Shown piece by piece: positions 1 to 8,599 of a DNA stretch of 46,749 nucleotides. This DNA is from Sphingobacterium shayense (GTDB lineage Bacteria > Bacteroidota > Bacteroidia > Sphingobacteriales > Sphingobacteriaceae), in the NCBI RefSeq assembly GCF_013179575.1, contig NZ_JABMCQ010000010.1, forward strand, positions 1 through 46,749, given 5' to 3'. The first letter of the stretch is position 1, and each line of letters opens with the position of its first letter. The translations under genes were made by a program, and so were the position numbers. The notes under the pieces are model-generated. The model was given only the letters and a program-made list of their open reading frames with translations, was not told the origin of the DNA and searched no databases.

Positions 1-1131
1 CAACAGACAGCGTTCCAATTCTTCTATACACGTTTCTTTATCAAGATTCTGCCCTATGAATACTAGTTCGTTCTTTCTATCTTCCCATTCTGGATGCCAT
101 CGATCTAAAAGATCGTTCCTAATATCCGCATATCCTGGATATTCATAACGCGTCTCTTCGGGCATACTACTCCACCAGGATCCAGCACTTTCTAGGCGGA
201 GACTTCCGCCTGCCTGGCTGAAGCTTAGAGCAGTATTAGGGCGAGACGCTATCCAGAAAAGCCCTTTAGCGCGGATAATGCTATGAGGATAGTCGTCGTT
301 AAGATACCGGTGTAATCGTTGCGGATGGAACGGTCTTTGCGAACGGAAAACGAACGACGAAATACCATATTCCTCCGTTTCGGGTGTGTGTTCCATTTCC
401 AGTTCCTTGATCCAACCCGCGGACGACGAAGCTTGGTCAAAATCGAATGAATCTGTACTCATAATGTCTTTGGGGTTCACTTTGCCAAACTGTGTACGTA
501 TAATTTTAGCTCCGGGATTTAGTTTGCGGATAGCTGCCTCAAGAATGCCGACGATCTCCAGCGACACTAAGTCTACTTTGTTCAATACGATAACGTTGGC
601 GAATTCAATCTGATCAGTCAACAAGTTGACGATAGTCCGGTTATCTCGCTCGTCGTCTGTTAGCGTCCGATCCAACAATGTGTCAGCACTACCAAAATCA
701 CGGAAAAAGTTGAAACAGTCAACGACCGTCACCATTGTATCGATATAGCTGAAGGAAGAAAGGTCTATATTATTGTTTGGATCGACATAACTAAATGTTT
801 GTGCTACAGGAATCGGTTCGGAAATGCCTGTACTTTCAATCAGAAGGTAATCGAATCTGTCTTCCTCTACCAATCTTTCAACTTCGATCATTAGATCTTC
901 TCGAAGTGTACAACATATACAACCGTTGCTCATCTCCACCAATTTCTCATCGGTACGAGATAACACATTCTCACGCTCAACAGATTGAGCATCAATATTT
1001 ATCTCGCTCATATCATTCACAATAACGGCAACTTTCTGCCCCTGCTTATTATGCAGCACATGGTTTAATAACGACGTCTTCCCGGCTCCTAAAAAGCCGC
1101 TTAAAACAGTAACGGGTAATTTTTTCCTCAT
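1..1131 (-). CDS. COG0523/CobW-family GTPase (putative zinc metallochaperone), 3' end cut by window
   Basis: Reading from ATG at 1131 on the minus strand, the frame stays open to the window edge: 377 codons, most of a roughly 400-residue family member, so only the C-terminal tip is missing. Visible G3E-family motifs are a Walker A loop GFLGAGKT (residues 12-19), the metal-binding CICC (71-74), a Walker B-like region with ESTG (about 99-102) and NKVD (184-187). Family members couple GTP hydrolysis to delivery of zinc (ZigA/YciC/ZNG1 type), cobalt or other metals to client proteins in the cytoplasm. It is the second gene of a minus-strand unit, 11 bp after a small ORF. A large palindrome in the shared promoter and a divergent DUF3299-like gene favour a zinc-limitation role. 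Metal specificity is inference. The family call is secure. Confidence 0.92.
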   Translation of the reverse strand, partial: MRKKLPVTVLSGFLGAGKTSLLNHVLHNKQGQKVAVIVNDMSEINIDAQSVERENVLSRTDEKLVEMSNGCICCTLREDLMIEVERLVEEDRFDYLLIESTGISEPIPVAQTFSYVDPNNNIDLSSFSYIDTMVTVVDCFNFFRDFGSADTLLDRTLTDDERDNRTIVNLLTDQIEFANVIVLNKVDLVSLEIVGILEAAIRKLNPGAKIIRTQFGKVNPKDIMSTDSFDFDQASSSAGWIKELEMEHTPETEEYGISSFVFRSQRPFHPQRLHRYLNDDYPHSIIRAKGLFWIASRPNTALSFSQAGGSLRLESAGSWWSSMPEETRYEYPGYADIRNDLLDRWHPEWEDRKNELVFIGQNLDKETCIEELERCLL

Positions 1132-1142
1132 TGTTATACGTA

Positions 1143-1370
1143 TTAAATTGTTTTTATAGCTTCTTCAGCACTTATTATCTGCAGGAACCACCCCTTAATA
1201 TGTTTTAAATGTTGGTAACTATACAGATTAATGAACCGCTGCGTTTCCGCAAGACTCTCATTCTCATAAACGGCCAAACGCGCTCTAGCGAATTCCAGCG
1301 TCAACGGAATACCGCACTTCTGTTCGATACAGATCTTCCAATCGTCAAAATTTTGTGGAATAACGTTCAT
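1143..1370 (-). CDS. Small conserved hypothetical protein upstream of the COG0523 GTPase
   Basis: This 75-residue soluble protein has no signal peptide or membrane segment. It contains a central [14 protein letters not shown] stretch with two cysteines, a helical middle, and a C-terminal segment rich in aromatic and His residues ([13 protein letters not shown]). It starts 99 bp from the divergent DUF3299-like gene and ends 11 bp before the GTPase start, so the two are almost certainly co-transcribed. Composition and spacing support a real gene rather than a chance frame. I do not recognise a named domain. From memory, short proteins of this shape sit beside CobW-type GTPases in other Bacteroidota, which would make it a candidate client or partner, but that is recollection and not shown here. 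Confidence 0.72.
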   Translation of the reverse strand: MNVIPQNFDDWKICIEQKCGIPLTLEFARARLAVYENESLAETQRFINLYSYQHLKHIKGWFLQIISAEEAIKTI

Positions 1371-1400
1371 AACTATCTCATTTGGACCAAAAATAAAAAA

Positions 1401-1441
1401 TATAATACATTAATGCAGCAAAGTTGCATTAATGTATTATA
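1401..1441. promoter_or_regulatory. 41-bp palindrome in a divergent promoter (candidate Zur-type operator)
   Basis: Two perfect 17-bp arms (1401-1417, TATAATACATTAATGCA, and 1425-1441) flank a 7-base centre GCAAAGT. The core TGCAGCAAAGTTGCA is itself nearly symmetric. The palindrome lies between start codons at 1370 (minus) and 1470 (plus). Each outer edge runs into TATATTT, which resembles the Bacteroidota -7 element (TAnnTTTG) on each strand, so one dimeric repressor bound here could block both promoters. Both flanking genes belong to families often under zinc control, so a Fur/Zur-family operator is the natural guess. The symmetry is seen; the regulator is inferred. Confidence 0.7.
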
Positions 1442-1469
1442 TTTACCTTTAAATCAGACAGATTGAAAA

Positions 1470-1970
1470 ATGTTAAGATATCTAATCCACTTTTTTATAT
1501 TGGTTACCGTGCACACATGTTCATACGAAGCCACCGCGCAACAGCGCGCCACAGAAACTCAGCACCTCCAAGATCATAAACCCCTGACGGGAAAGATATG
1601 GGAAACGTTTGATCTATTGATGTACAAAGTGACTAAGACAAATAACGAAACGATATACACTCCGTATTTCCCACCGAAACTTTCAGCACTGGATGGTAAG
1701 ACTGTAGAAGTTCAAGGATATATGATACCAATTAAATCCGGATTTAGGCATAACACCTTTATGCTGTCCGTGCTTCCTATTCAGCAATGTATGTTCTGTG
1801 GTCAGAATGGGATTCCAGCGATGATCGAGGTCACTCTTTCAAATGGCAAAAAGGAGAAAATATCTGAGCATCCCGTTACTATAAAAGGTAAAACGGTATT
1901 AAACCGACAAGAAAAAAATCGCCTTGAAATATGGATTACAGATGCAGCTCTGGTGAATCATGCAGGATAG
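1470..1970 (+). CDS. Exported DUF3299-like protein
   Basis: This 166-residue protein has an N-terminal hydrophobic signal sequence (about residues 1-24, ending ATAQQ). The mature part has the layout of DUF3299-type periplasmic proteins: TVEVQGYMIPI (about 80-89), a hydrophobic FMLSVLP strand, and a CMFCG motif (about 110-114) followed by GIPAMIEV. The Cys-x-x-Cys-Gly pair could bind a metal. DUF3299 proteins recur in zinc-regulated loci of Gram-negative bacteria, although their biochemical function is not established. The gene diverges from the COG0523 GTPase unit and shares its palindromic promoter, which suggests co-regulation. The family call rests on motif recognition only. Confidence 0.7.
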   Translation: MLRYLIHFFILVTVHTCSYEATAQQRATETQHLQDHKPLTGKIWETFDLLMYKVTKTNNETIYTPYFPPKLSALDGKTVEVQGYMIPIKSGFRHNTFMLSVLPIQQCMFCGQNGIPAMIEVTLSNGKKEKISEHPVTIKGKTVLNRQEKNRLEIWITDAALVNHAG

Positions 1971-2140
1971 GATGTTTTAACAATGCACTGGACTATCTCG
2001 GGCAGGAGACAATAAACGTCAATTTAAAATTCGGCCGTGCGTCGCAAAAGAGCGAATCTAGGCTGCGAAAATAAAGATAGAATTTCGTAGGCCCCTATAC
2101 CTGAAAGTTATGACGATTGGCTAGTATGGTAACAGAGAAA

Positions 2141-2172
2141 AATTGTCTAGAAAATTTATTTTCTAAACAATT
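2141..2172. terminator. Bidirectional terminator between convergent genes
   Basis: An inverted repeat with arms AATTGTCTAGAAAA and TTTTCTAAACAATT (one G-T pair) closes over a four-base loop. It sits between the DUF3299-like gene ending at 1970 and the convergent acyltransferase ending at 2232. A/T-rich flanks on both sides suit termination in either direction. Confidence 0.6.
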
Positions 2173-2231
2173 GTTAATAAATTTATGAAGAGTTATAAAA
2201 TTCTGGGTGCAGAGTTTTTCGAAGCTTACGA

Positions 2232-4094
2232 TTATTTGTTGAAAATATTTTGATTCAGAAGTTCACGATATTGCTCCGTTCCGAATGTCGAAAAGTGGTC
2301 GGCATCGTACATATATGTTTCGATTAAGGATGATTTTTTCACATTTGAATCGAGATAGACGTCTATATATTTACTTGAAATAGAAGATTCTGCTAGAAAC
2401 TTGTTTGCGTTGTTGCGATATCGCGCAAGGTATTTATCTTGAGAAATATTAAACTTCCTTTTCATCATCGAAACTACAGGATACTCGATGAGATAACTTT
2501 CGGTCTGGCCGATATAAACGGTTGGAATATCGTATCCTTCAAAGTAATCTTCAATCTGATCAAAATAACGTATCAATTGTTCTTTTGAATAGGCGGAAAA
2601 ATCAGCAGAAATAATAACCTTGTCGATTTTTGTGTGGTACTTTGGGAGAAAGCTCAAATAAACGTAGTTCATTAGCTCCGTAGGCCCTAGGTAAATTGAC
2701 TTAACACCAGGAACAGGAAAGGTGTCATCACCCGTCGCTTGTAACAAATTCACGTTATTCTGCTCGGCAAGACTACGCAGCGTATAGGAAAACATCCCTG
2801 CATGGCAGTCTCCGAGGAGTAGATAATTTTCTTTCCCCTCGACAAACATATGAAGCCTAGTCGTGTCAAACGATGCGAAACCATTTTTGGAGAGCAGATG
2901 TCCTTCATCAAAACTAAACTGCCCAGCCGCAGACTCTCGCGGATAGGTATACCAATAACTAGCCAAAGCAGCTTCTTCTGAATTCCAGAGGAGCTTCTCT
3001 GCCGGGATCTGTCTACCTAAAAATGTAACAACAATGGTTACCCCTGTTAAATAAAGAACGTACTGTGCCTTTCGAAAAATTTGGGCTTGTTCAATCAATT
3101 TAAAGGAAACGGCACCCAGCAAAAATGACAACAGAAATGCAACCACCTTCCATTCTGGCGTCTGGTTTAACGCAAAGTACGACCCCAACACAATAAGCGG
3201 CCAGTGCCAAAGATACCATGAATACGATATGTCCGCTACGAAACGAACAACCCAAGAATGGTACAATTTAAAATCACTTTGTAGCACTAGTATCCCTGCT
3301 GTCAAAACAACGGGCAATAAGGTTATTGCAGATGGCCAGCTGTCTGAAAAGCGTGAAAAAACGCCGGTTATAAAACACCCTAGCAGCAGTAAAAATACGA
3401 TCGAAATTAGATTCCTTCCATCCTTTTTAATCAATTTACGCACTTGCTCTTGGTGAATGAAAACGATTCCACCTAATAACAATTCCCACGCACGAGTAGG
3501 GAACATATAAAAAGCGAAAGAAGTATCGATTCTAGAAAAATAGATCATCGTCGCAAAAGAAGTTGTGGCGAGTATATATAGACTAATTCCGATGCTTTTC
3601 CTCGTTCGTAACCCTATCCGAGATAGAGAAATTAAGATTAGCGGGTATAGCGCATAGAATTGCAACTCGACGGATAATGACCAGGTATGCAGTAGAAAAT
3701 TAAGTCTTGAATCCGCTTGAAAATAACCAGAATTGAGATAATAGTAGATATTCGAGACGAAAATACTGCTTGAAAATGCAAAACGGCTATAGTCGTATAA
3801 CTTAATTCCTACTAGAAAATATACGACGAGCAAGAAGATTAAAATTAACGCCATCAGCGCCGGGAAAATACGTCGTAACCGCCGAAAGTAAAACTCCTTC
3901 AAGCTAAAGCTACCCGCTTCTACTTTATGGAGAATAATGCTTGTCATGAGGTAGCCTGAGAGTACAAAAAAAATGTCGACTCCAACATAGCCCTCATTAA
4001 AATAAGGAACTCGTAAATGATACAACACCACCGCTATAACGGCGAGTGCTCGTAAAAACGCTATATCAAAACGAAATTCGCTATTTGCAATCAT
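2232..4094 (-). CDS. OafA/YrhL-type membrane acyltransferase with C-terminal SGNH domain
   Basis: This 620-residue protein has the acyltransferase-3 architecture: about ten or more membrane helices over residues 10-370 and a soluble C-terminal domain over about 380-620. Family landmarks are FDIAFLRALAVIAVVLYH (catalytic-type His26), GVDIFFVLSGYL (38-49), RRLRRIFPAL and SLSVELQFY. The C-terminal domain has an SGNH block I of GDCH (428-431) instead of the usual GDSH, and a block V DxxH pair (Asp597, His600) before FSTFG. Such proteins move acetyl or other acyl groups across the inner membrane onto O-antigen, capsule, peptidoglycan or exported glycans. The target cannot be read here. The gene stands alone, with terminators on both sides. 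Cys430 at the nucleophile position is the notable residue. Confidence 0.9.
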   Translation of the reverse strand: MIANSEFRFDIAFLRALAVIAVVLYHLRVPYFNEGYVGVDIFFVLSGYLMTSIILHKVEAGSFSLKEFYFRRLRRIFPALMALILIFLLVVYFLVGIKLYDYSRFAFSSSIFVSNIYYYLNSGYFQADSRLNFLLHTWSLSVELQFYALYPLILISLSRIGLRTRKSIGISLYILATTSFATMIYFSRIDTSFAFYMFPTRAWELLLGGIVFIHQEQVRKLIKKDGRNLISIVFLLLLGCFITGVFSRFSDSWPSAITLLPVVLTAGILVLQSDFKLYHSWVVRFVADISYSWYLWHWPLIVLGSYFALNQTPEWKVVAFLLSFLLGAVSFKLIEQAQIFRKAQYVLYLTGVTIVVTFLGRQIPAEKLLWNSEEAALASYWYTYPRESAAGQFSFDEGHLLSKNGFASFDTTRLHMFVEGKENYLLLGDCHAGMFSYTLRSLAEQNNVNLLQATGDDTFPVPGVKSIYLGPTELMNYVYLSFLPKYHTKIDKVIISADFSAYSKEQLIRYFDQIEDYFEGYDIPTVYIGQTESYLIEYPVVSMMKRKFNISQDKYLARYRNNANKFLAESSISSKYIDVYLDSNVKKSSLIETYMYDADHFSTFGTEQYRELLNQNIFNK

Positions 4095-4182
4095 ATGGTT
4101 AATAATAGTGCTGAAACAAGTATACGAATTTTAAGGAAGAAACTAAGTTAAATATTGATCCTTAGAATTTCTTAGAAAGCAA

Positions 4183-4219
4183 GCTGCCCGTCTTTCAATT
4201 ATATTGAAAGACGGGCAGC
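4183..4219 (-). terminator. Strong hairpin downstream of the multicopper oxidase
   Basis: Perfect 17-bp arms (GCTGCCCGTCTTTCAAT and its complement) surround a three-base loop. The hairpin lies 60 bp past the oxidase stop and about 90 bp before the acyltransferase start. There is only a mixed T-containing tail (TTGCTTTCT) after it on the minus strand, so it may act as a terminator or as a 3'-end stabiliser. Confidence 0.65.
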
Positions 4220-4279
4220 AGATGCAGACTTCGTCTGGTCGAGAATAAAGACTCGGGGTCTATAATATGTTCAGATCCA

Positions 4280-6544
4280 CTAGTAATTCAAAGACAACCC
4301 AACGCCTAAACCCATGTCGCTATCGTAGTGTGTCCGAATGCCCATGTTTTTGTTAAGAATATAACGTAGATCGGCCATGTATTCCATATCGGTATTCAAC
4401 ATAAACCCTGCTCTTAATCTTCTTGAAACCGGTATATCCTCGCGCATTAAAGAGAGCCGTACAATTCCGTCATGGTATACCTCCGCTTGAAAGTTAACCA
4501 ACATTGGCAAGGTGTACATAAATCCTAAGCTAAAAGCCTGCCGTGTGTCCTTCTCATTCCTCTGCCCGAATAAATTCTTTTCATGCTCATCAGTTCCCAT
4601 TTTACGATATCGCCAGTCAAAACCCACGAATGGCATAAACCACTGCATTTTGCCGATATATCGTCCTAGATGTGTTTCCACTTCGTAACCGTGCATATCA
4701 CTGTATCCCAACCGCCATTCGGTTCCTATTGACCATCTTGCGTTTTGAAACATTGCTTCTCCGTCGTTACCATTGGTGGCAAAATCGTTCTGCACCATGA
4801 AATGTGGCATATTACTTTCCATCTGCAACATTTTATAAGCTTTCATTTTATCAGGTAGGTGTGGATTTTGGTAGTCATCGACCGCAAAAACTCTGTTCAT
4901 TCCAGCCATCATATGATAAAGGATATGACAATGGAAAAACCAGTCTCCTTCTTGATCCGCTAAAAACTCAATGGTATCCGTTTCCATTGGCATGATGTCC
5001 AACACATTTTTCAGTGGAGACCTATCTCCTTTCCCATTAATTACTCTAAAGTCAAAACCATGCAGATGCATCGGATGACGCATCATGGAATTATTGTAAA
5101 TAGTAATCCGCAGCACCTCGCCTTTTTTTACAGGGATTTTGTCTGTTTCCGAAAGAATTTTGTTGTCCATGCTCCACACGTAACGGTTCATGTTTCCAGT
5201 GAGGGTAAACTTTAGTGCCTTCACCGGTGCATCTTCCGGTAAAGTTGTGTTGTAAGGAGATTTGAGCATGGCATAGTTTAGTGTCTTGATCTCTGCTGAT
5301 GCTGCCGCATGTTGATGGTTGCCATCGTTAGCCCTCCCATGCTGGTCGTGGCCGGAAGCCTTCTTCGTCTCGCCGGAGATTTCGGGATACATAACGGTAT
5401 TCATATCCATTTGATTTAGACTCATTTTCATCCCCATATCATTCAGATCTCCATTCATCTTCATCATGTCATTCATCATTTTCATCCCTTCAAAATATTT
5501 TAATTTAGGAAGAGGTGATATTAATTGCTTGATGCCATTCCCAACGAAGTAACTCGCCGATTGCGTCCGATCCTCAGTAGTTGCTAAAAATTCATACGCT
5601 ACACCTTCTTCAGGAATTGTCACTACGATATCGTAGGTTTCCGATACCGCGATTATTAACCTATCGACGTCAACCGGCTCTACGTCGTTACCGTCACTTG
5701 CCACCACCGTTATTTTTCCACCGGCATACCGCAGCCAAAAATAGGATGATGCTCCACCATTCGAGATGCGAAGGCGGACCTTATCCCCTGCCTTTAATAA
5801 TTTTCCATCAACCTCTTTCAGGTCGGTGGTATGATTCCCGTTGATTAATATCTTGTCGTAGTACACGTCGCTTACATCCATTGCCAACATCCGCTTCCAT
5901 TCGTTGGTCAGCTTAGTTTTAAAATGTCCCTCTCCGATGGCTTCGGCATAGGACTGCGTTGCTTTCTTTTTTATCGCGGCCCAGTCGTTAGCATTATGCA
6001 GCATCCGGTTAATGTTATCGGGATTAAGATTTGTCCATTCACTTAATATGATAGGTACAGTCGGTAAATCATCTATACCTTTGCGAAAGGTTTTATCATC
6101 TTTGCGCTTTTTCATTATAAAGCTACCGTACATTCCAATCTGTTCTTGGAACCCAGAATGCGAGTGATACCAATGCGTTCCATTTTGGATAATCGGGAAA
6201 CGATAAGTATAGCTCGTACCTGCCTTAATAGGCTTTTGAGTAAGCCAGGGGACACCATCTTCTTTATTTGGTAAAAAAATACCATGCCAGTGCAACGATG
6301 TGCTTTCTTTTAACCTGTTATGTACTATAATTTCGGCCGTATCACCTTCTGTAAAAGTGAGGGTTGGCATGGGTATTTGGCCATTCACCGCAATGGCTCT
6401 TTTATCTTTACCTGCATAGTTTACAACGGTGTCAGTAACAAACAGTTCGTATCGCACCACTTGCTGTGCAAATAGAAATTGCGAGAATAGCAGAATAAAA
6501 GCTATCAACGGCAAACGTATCGTAATATTTTTAAATATGTTCAT
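4280..6544 (-). CDS. Exported multicopper oxidase (CopA-like) with C-terminal barrel-like extension
   Basis: This 754-residue protein has a signal peptide (1-26, ending LFAQ). Copper ligand motifs are all present: HWHG (85-88), HWYHSHS (124-130), HPMHLHG (490-496) and HCHILYHMMAGM (538-549), giving a complete T1 and T2/T3 set. Residues 353-384 form a Met-rich segment, followed by a His-bearing stretch to about 412, typical of periplasmic copper or Cu(I) oxidases. The last 175 residues are not cupredoxin. They alternate aromatic and polar residues like short beta strands (RWSIGTEWRLGY, MQWFMPFVGFDWRY) and end in LSLNY, resembling the CopB outer-membrane copper protein. Likely role: oxidation and detoxification of Cu(I) in the periplasm. 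An HMA/DUF3347 gene lies upstream beyond a terminator. Confidence 0.9.
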   Translation of the reverse strand: MNIFKNITIRLPLIAFILLFSQFLFAQQVVRYELFVTDTVVNYAGKDKRAIAVNGQIPMPTLTFTEGDTAEIIVHNRLKESTSLHWHGIFLPNKEDGVPWLTQKPIKAGTSYTYRFPIIQNGTHWYHSHSGFQEQIGMYGSFIMKKRKDDKTFRKGIDDLPTVPIILSEWTNLNPDNINRMLHNANDWAAIKKKATQSYAEAIGEGHFKTKLTNEWKRMLAMDVSDVYYDKILINGNHTTDLKEVDGKLLKAGDKVRLRISNGGASSYFWLRYAGGKITVVASDGNDVEPVDVDRLIIAVSETYDIVVTIPEEGVAYEFLATTEDRTQSASYFVGNGIKQLISPLPKLKYFEGMKMMNDMMKMNGDLNDMGMKMSLNQMDMNTVMYPEISGETKKASGHDQHGRANDGNHQHAAASAEIKTLNYAMLKSPYNTTLPEDAPVKALKFTLTGNMNRYVWSMDNKILSETDKIPVKKGEVLRITIYNNSMMRHPMHLHGFDFRVINGKGDRSPLKNVLDIMPMETDTIEFLADQEGDWFFHCHILYHMMAGMNRVFAVDDYQNPHLPDKMKAYKMLQMESNMPHFMVQNDFATNGNDGEAMFQNARWSIGTEWRLGYSDMHGYEVETHLGRYIGKMQWFMPFVGFDWRYRKMGTDEHEKNLFGQRNEKDTRQAFSLGFMYTLPMLVNFQAEVYHDGIVRLSLMREDIPVSRRLRAGFMLNTDMEYMADLRYILNKNMGIRTHYDSDMGLGVGLSLNY

Positions 6545-6656
6545 TTCATGTTATTATTTTTTAGCAGACATTAACCATGTTGGTCGTGTTAATGAATACT
6601 AGTATGAGCGTATAACAAATAAGATAGATTGTTATGGATTATCACAACAGCAGTAA

Positions 6657-6674
6657 TTGCAAACTGTTTTGCAA
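6657..6674. promoter_or_regulatory. Inverted repeat upstream of the multicopper oxidase
   Basis: TTGCAAA and TTTGCAA arms surround a four-base centre about 113 bp before the oxidase start and after the preceding terminator. The position suits an operator or promoter-proximal site. No matching copper-sensor motif was recognised, so this is tentative. Confidence 0.3.
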
Positions 6675-6714
6675 AGCCAAAAAAAAGAATTCTTGACCAT
6701 TATCCACTATTTGC

Positions 6715-6751
6715 AAAAGCACATGCCGTTCTGTTTACCGCATGTGCTTTT
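6715..6751 (-). terminator. Rho-independent terminator after the HMA/DUF3347 gene
   Basis: Arms AAAAGCACATGC (6715-6726) and GCATGTGCTTTT (6740-6751) begin 16 bp past the stop codon. On the minus strand the stem ends in TTTT. It separates the HMA/DUF3347 transcript from the oxidase gene, so the oxidase probably has its own promoter in 6545-6714. Confidence 0.7.
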
Positions 6752-6766
6752 CAAAACGAACTTGTC

Positions 6767-7642
6767 TTACTTGTTGGTAATTGTCTCCTGAACGCTCCCG
6801 CACGTTAGCATCTTAGACCCGTAGTACGGATTTTTTATCGCCTTTTCTCTACTCAACCAATTAGCTCCTTTTCCATCGTTATACATCGGGCAATGTTGAT
6901 AATAGAGGAGGTCCCCTTGTTTTGAAACCTTCGCGAGCTTATACATATCTTTTGACAGCAAAGCGAAATTCTCCCGCTGCTTTTCCAAGTCTTTAACCTG
7001 AGCAATTTTTTGTCCATTTGCTTCCAAATCTTTAAAAACATCCATCCATACGTCGTGTTCTTCAGAAGAAAGCTTCGCCATATCCACAGCTTTAATTGCT
7101 TCTATCAGTTTAGCCGATGATGTGCTTACGTCACTTTTTACAAGAGCATCTTTAACGAGAAAATAGTTGTCGAAAACCACCTTTAATTGTGATACGCTAT
7201 TGGCTTCCACATTAGTCGACTCAGCCGTTTCGTTGTGGCTATGATTGCTATGTTCGCTGCTGTTTTGTGTTGCATCGTTATGGGACGTAGATACTGGCTT
7301 CAACAGTCTTTCGTACTGGCAACACTCCGGTAGTTTAGCATAAACGTCATCCGGTGCTAAGAAGTTTTCGCTGTCATAACCCGCTAAAGCAATTCGTTTG
7401 AGTATTTCGTCCCGATTTGTTTTTTTGCTATCGAAATTGAGGGTGGCAATTTTTGTGTTTTTATTCCACGTTACCGTGGATATATTATTCAACGTGCCTG
7501 CTTTTTCAATTGTAGCTTTACACATTCCACAGTTCCCGTATATTTCAACAGTTTCTGTTTTAGCATTTTTAATTTGTGCGTAGCTACTAAAAGTATATAG
7601 TAATACAGCGATTACCATCGATATCTTTGATATTAATTTCAT
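6767..7642 (-). CDS. Exported heavy-metal-associated (HMA) plus DUF3347 protein
   Basis: This 291-residue protein has a signal peptide (1-23, ending SSYAQ). It carries an HMA fold with metal site GNCGMC (36-41), then a His/Asn-rich linker (about 120-145) and a DUF3347 domain (about 155-290) with its conserved end: QHCPMYNDGKGANWLS, NPYYG and MLTCG. DUF3347 occurs in CusB-like efflux adaptors and in stand-alone copper-binding proteins of Bacteroidota. The fusion suggests a periplasmic copper chaperone or buffer handing Cu(I) to partners such as the neighbouring oxidase. It lies 92 bp after the Cys-rich exported protein gene, probably in one transcript, and ends at its own terminator. Confidence 0.85.
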   Translation of the reverse strand: MKLISKISMVIAVLLYTFSSYAQIKNAKTETVEIYGNCGMCKATIEKAGTLNNISTVTWNKNTKIATLNFDSKKTNRDEILKRIALAGYDSENFLAPDDVYAKLPECCQYERLLKPVSTSHNDATQNSSEHSNHSHNETAESTNVEANSVSQLKVVFDNYFLVKDALVKSDVSTSSAKLIEAIKAVDMAKLSSEEHDVWMDVFKDLEANGQKIAQVKDLEKQRENFALLSKDMYKLAKVSKQGDLLYYQHCPMYNDGKGANWLSREKAIKNPYYGSKMLTCGSVQETITNK

Positions 7643-7734
7643 TTTGAAAATTTTAATTCTATAAAAAATAAGAGGATTTCGAAATCGTTAATTGGATTTC
7701 GACAAGGCGCACTTATGGCTTAAAAGCCATTCAT

Positions 7735-8127
7735 TTAGCTTATTTTAGGGGGCAGCCAAATGGAAATAAATCCCGACGAATAGTTCGCTTGGCTAGAACC
7801 AAATTTTTGCTTTTTAATCGCTGAAATAGGATTTGCGTTGCTTAAATCGATTGGGATCGAAAAGTTAAGTGAAGATGTAGAGGTGCTGCACCTACAGGAA
7901 CTATGCTTACATTTCGTGTCACAGTCATTATGTTCCTGGCTATCGCTACTAGAGGATTTCGTTTCGCAGCAGTCTTCATTTTCTGTCATTGGAAATTGTT
8001 CTTTTAAGCTGTTGCTGTGTTCCATCTTATCGATTTCCTTTTCACAAGCAGAACCTATACTCGGCGTAAGTAAAACCCAGACGCCCAGCAAAATGATCAA
8101 ACAGATATGTTTACTCAAACTTTCCAA
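7735..8127 (-). CDS. Small exported Cys/His-rich protein of the copper cluster
   Basis: This 130-residue protein has a signal sequence (about 1-27). Its mature part is rich in potential metal ligands: CEKEID, EDCCETK and HNDCDTKCKHSSCRC. It ends with YSSGFISIWLPPKIS, an ending I associate from memory with short exported proteins in Bacteroidota metal-resistance clusters. Pfam has small families of this look (for example DUF6660), but I cannot assign one. Position as first gene before the HMA/DUF3347 protein suggests a copper-induced periplasmic or surface metal-binding role. An open frame on the opposite strand (7838-8143) is a shadow of this gene. Confidence 0.65.
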   Translation of the reverse strand: MESLSKHICLIILLGVWVLLTPSIGSACEKEIDKMEHSNSLKEQFPMTENEDCCETKSSSSDSQEHNDCDTKCKHSSCRCSTSTSSLNFSIPIDLSNANPISAIKKQKFGSSQANYSSGFISIWLPPKIS

Positions 8128-8599
8128 TACTACAAAACTATGAATAATATTTGTTTTAAGAATAATATATCAGCACAACTTCAATCAAAAAATAAAATTG
8201 AACGATATATCACCAAAACAACTGGTCAGTATTAAAGCATATTAACACACGTCTGTGAACAGTTCTGTCGTACATGGAGATAAGTGCTGATTGTAATTTA
8301 TCCTTAAGTTCTCAAAGTGAAGAAAATGGTTCTATTGCCAGAAGTTTTGACGATTCACTTGTAGGCTTGAATAGAGACTTTGTAAGTTATATATAAAGAT
8401 AATTTTAAAGAGCTATAAAATACGGCGGCTTTTGATATCACTACGAATGCACCCCTATGCATGTTGTGCTATTTCTATTAAACCGTGTTCGCTTATTTAT
8501 ATACTACAAACGACGGGAGCCTCTGCGAGGTTTTTCAGATTTCCATTTTATTACCCATTTGTATCAAGTGAAACTAGTAAAAGAAATAACTAGTTGACT
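8128..8599. other. Intergenic region between WG-repeat operon and copper genes
   Basis: No coding frame of convincing composition was seen on either strand. It should hold the promoter of the copper unit (next to 8127) and the end of the WG-repeat transcript (next to 8600). A weak 7-bp inverted repeat (AACTAGT, 8570-8594) lies just past the WG-repeat stop and lacks a T-run. No operator was identified. Confidence 0.5.

Noticed and set aside
249-613. Short open frames on both strands within the COG0523 gene
   Set aside because: The GTPase frame is continuous across this region with conserved family sequence.
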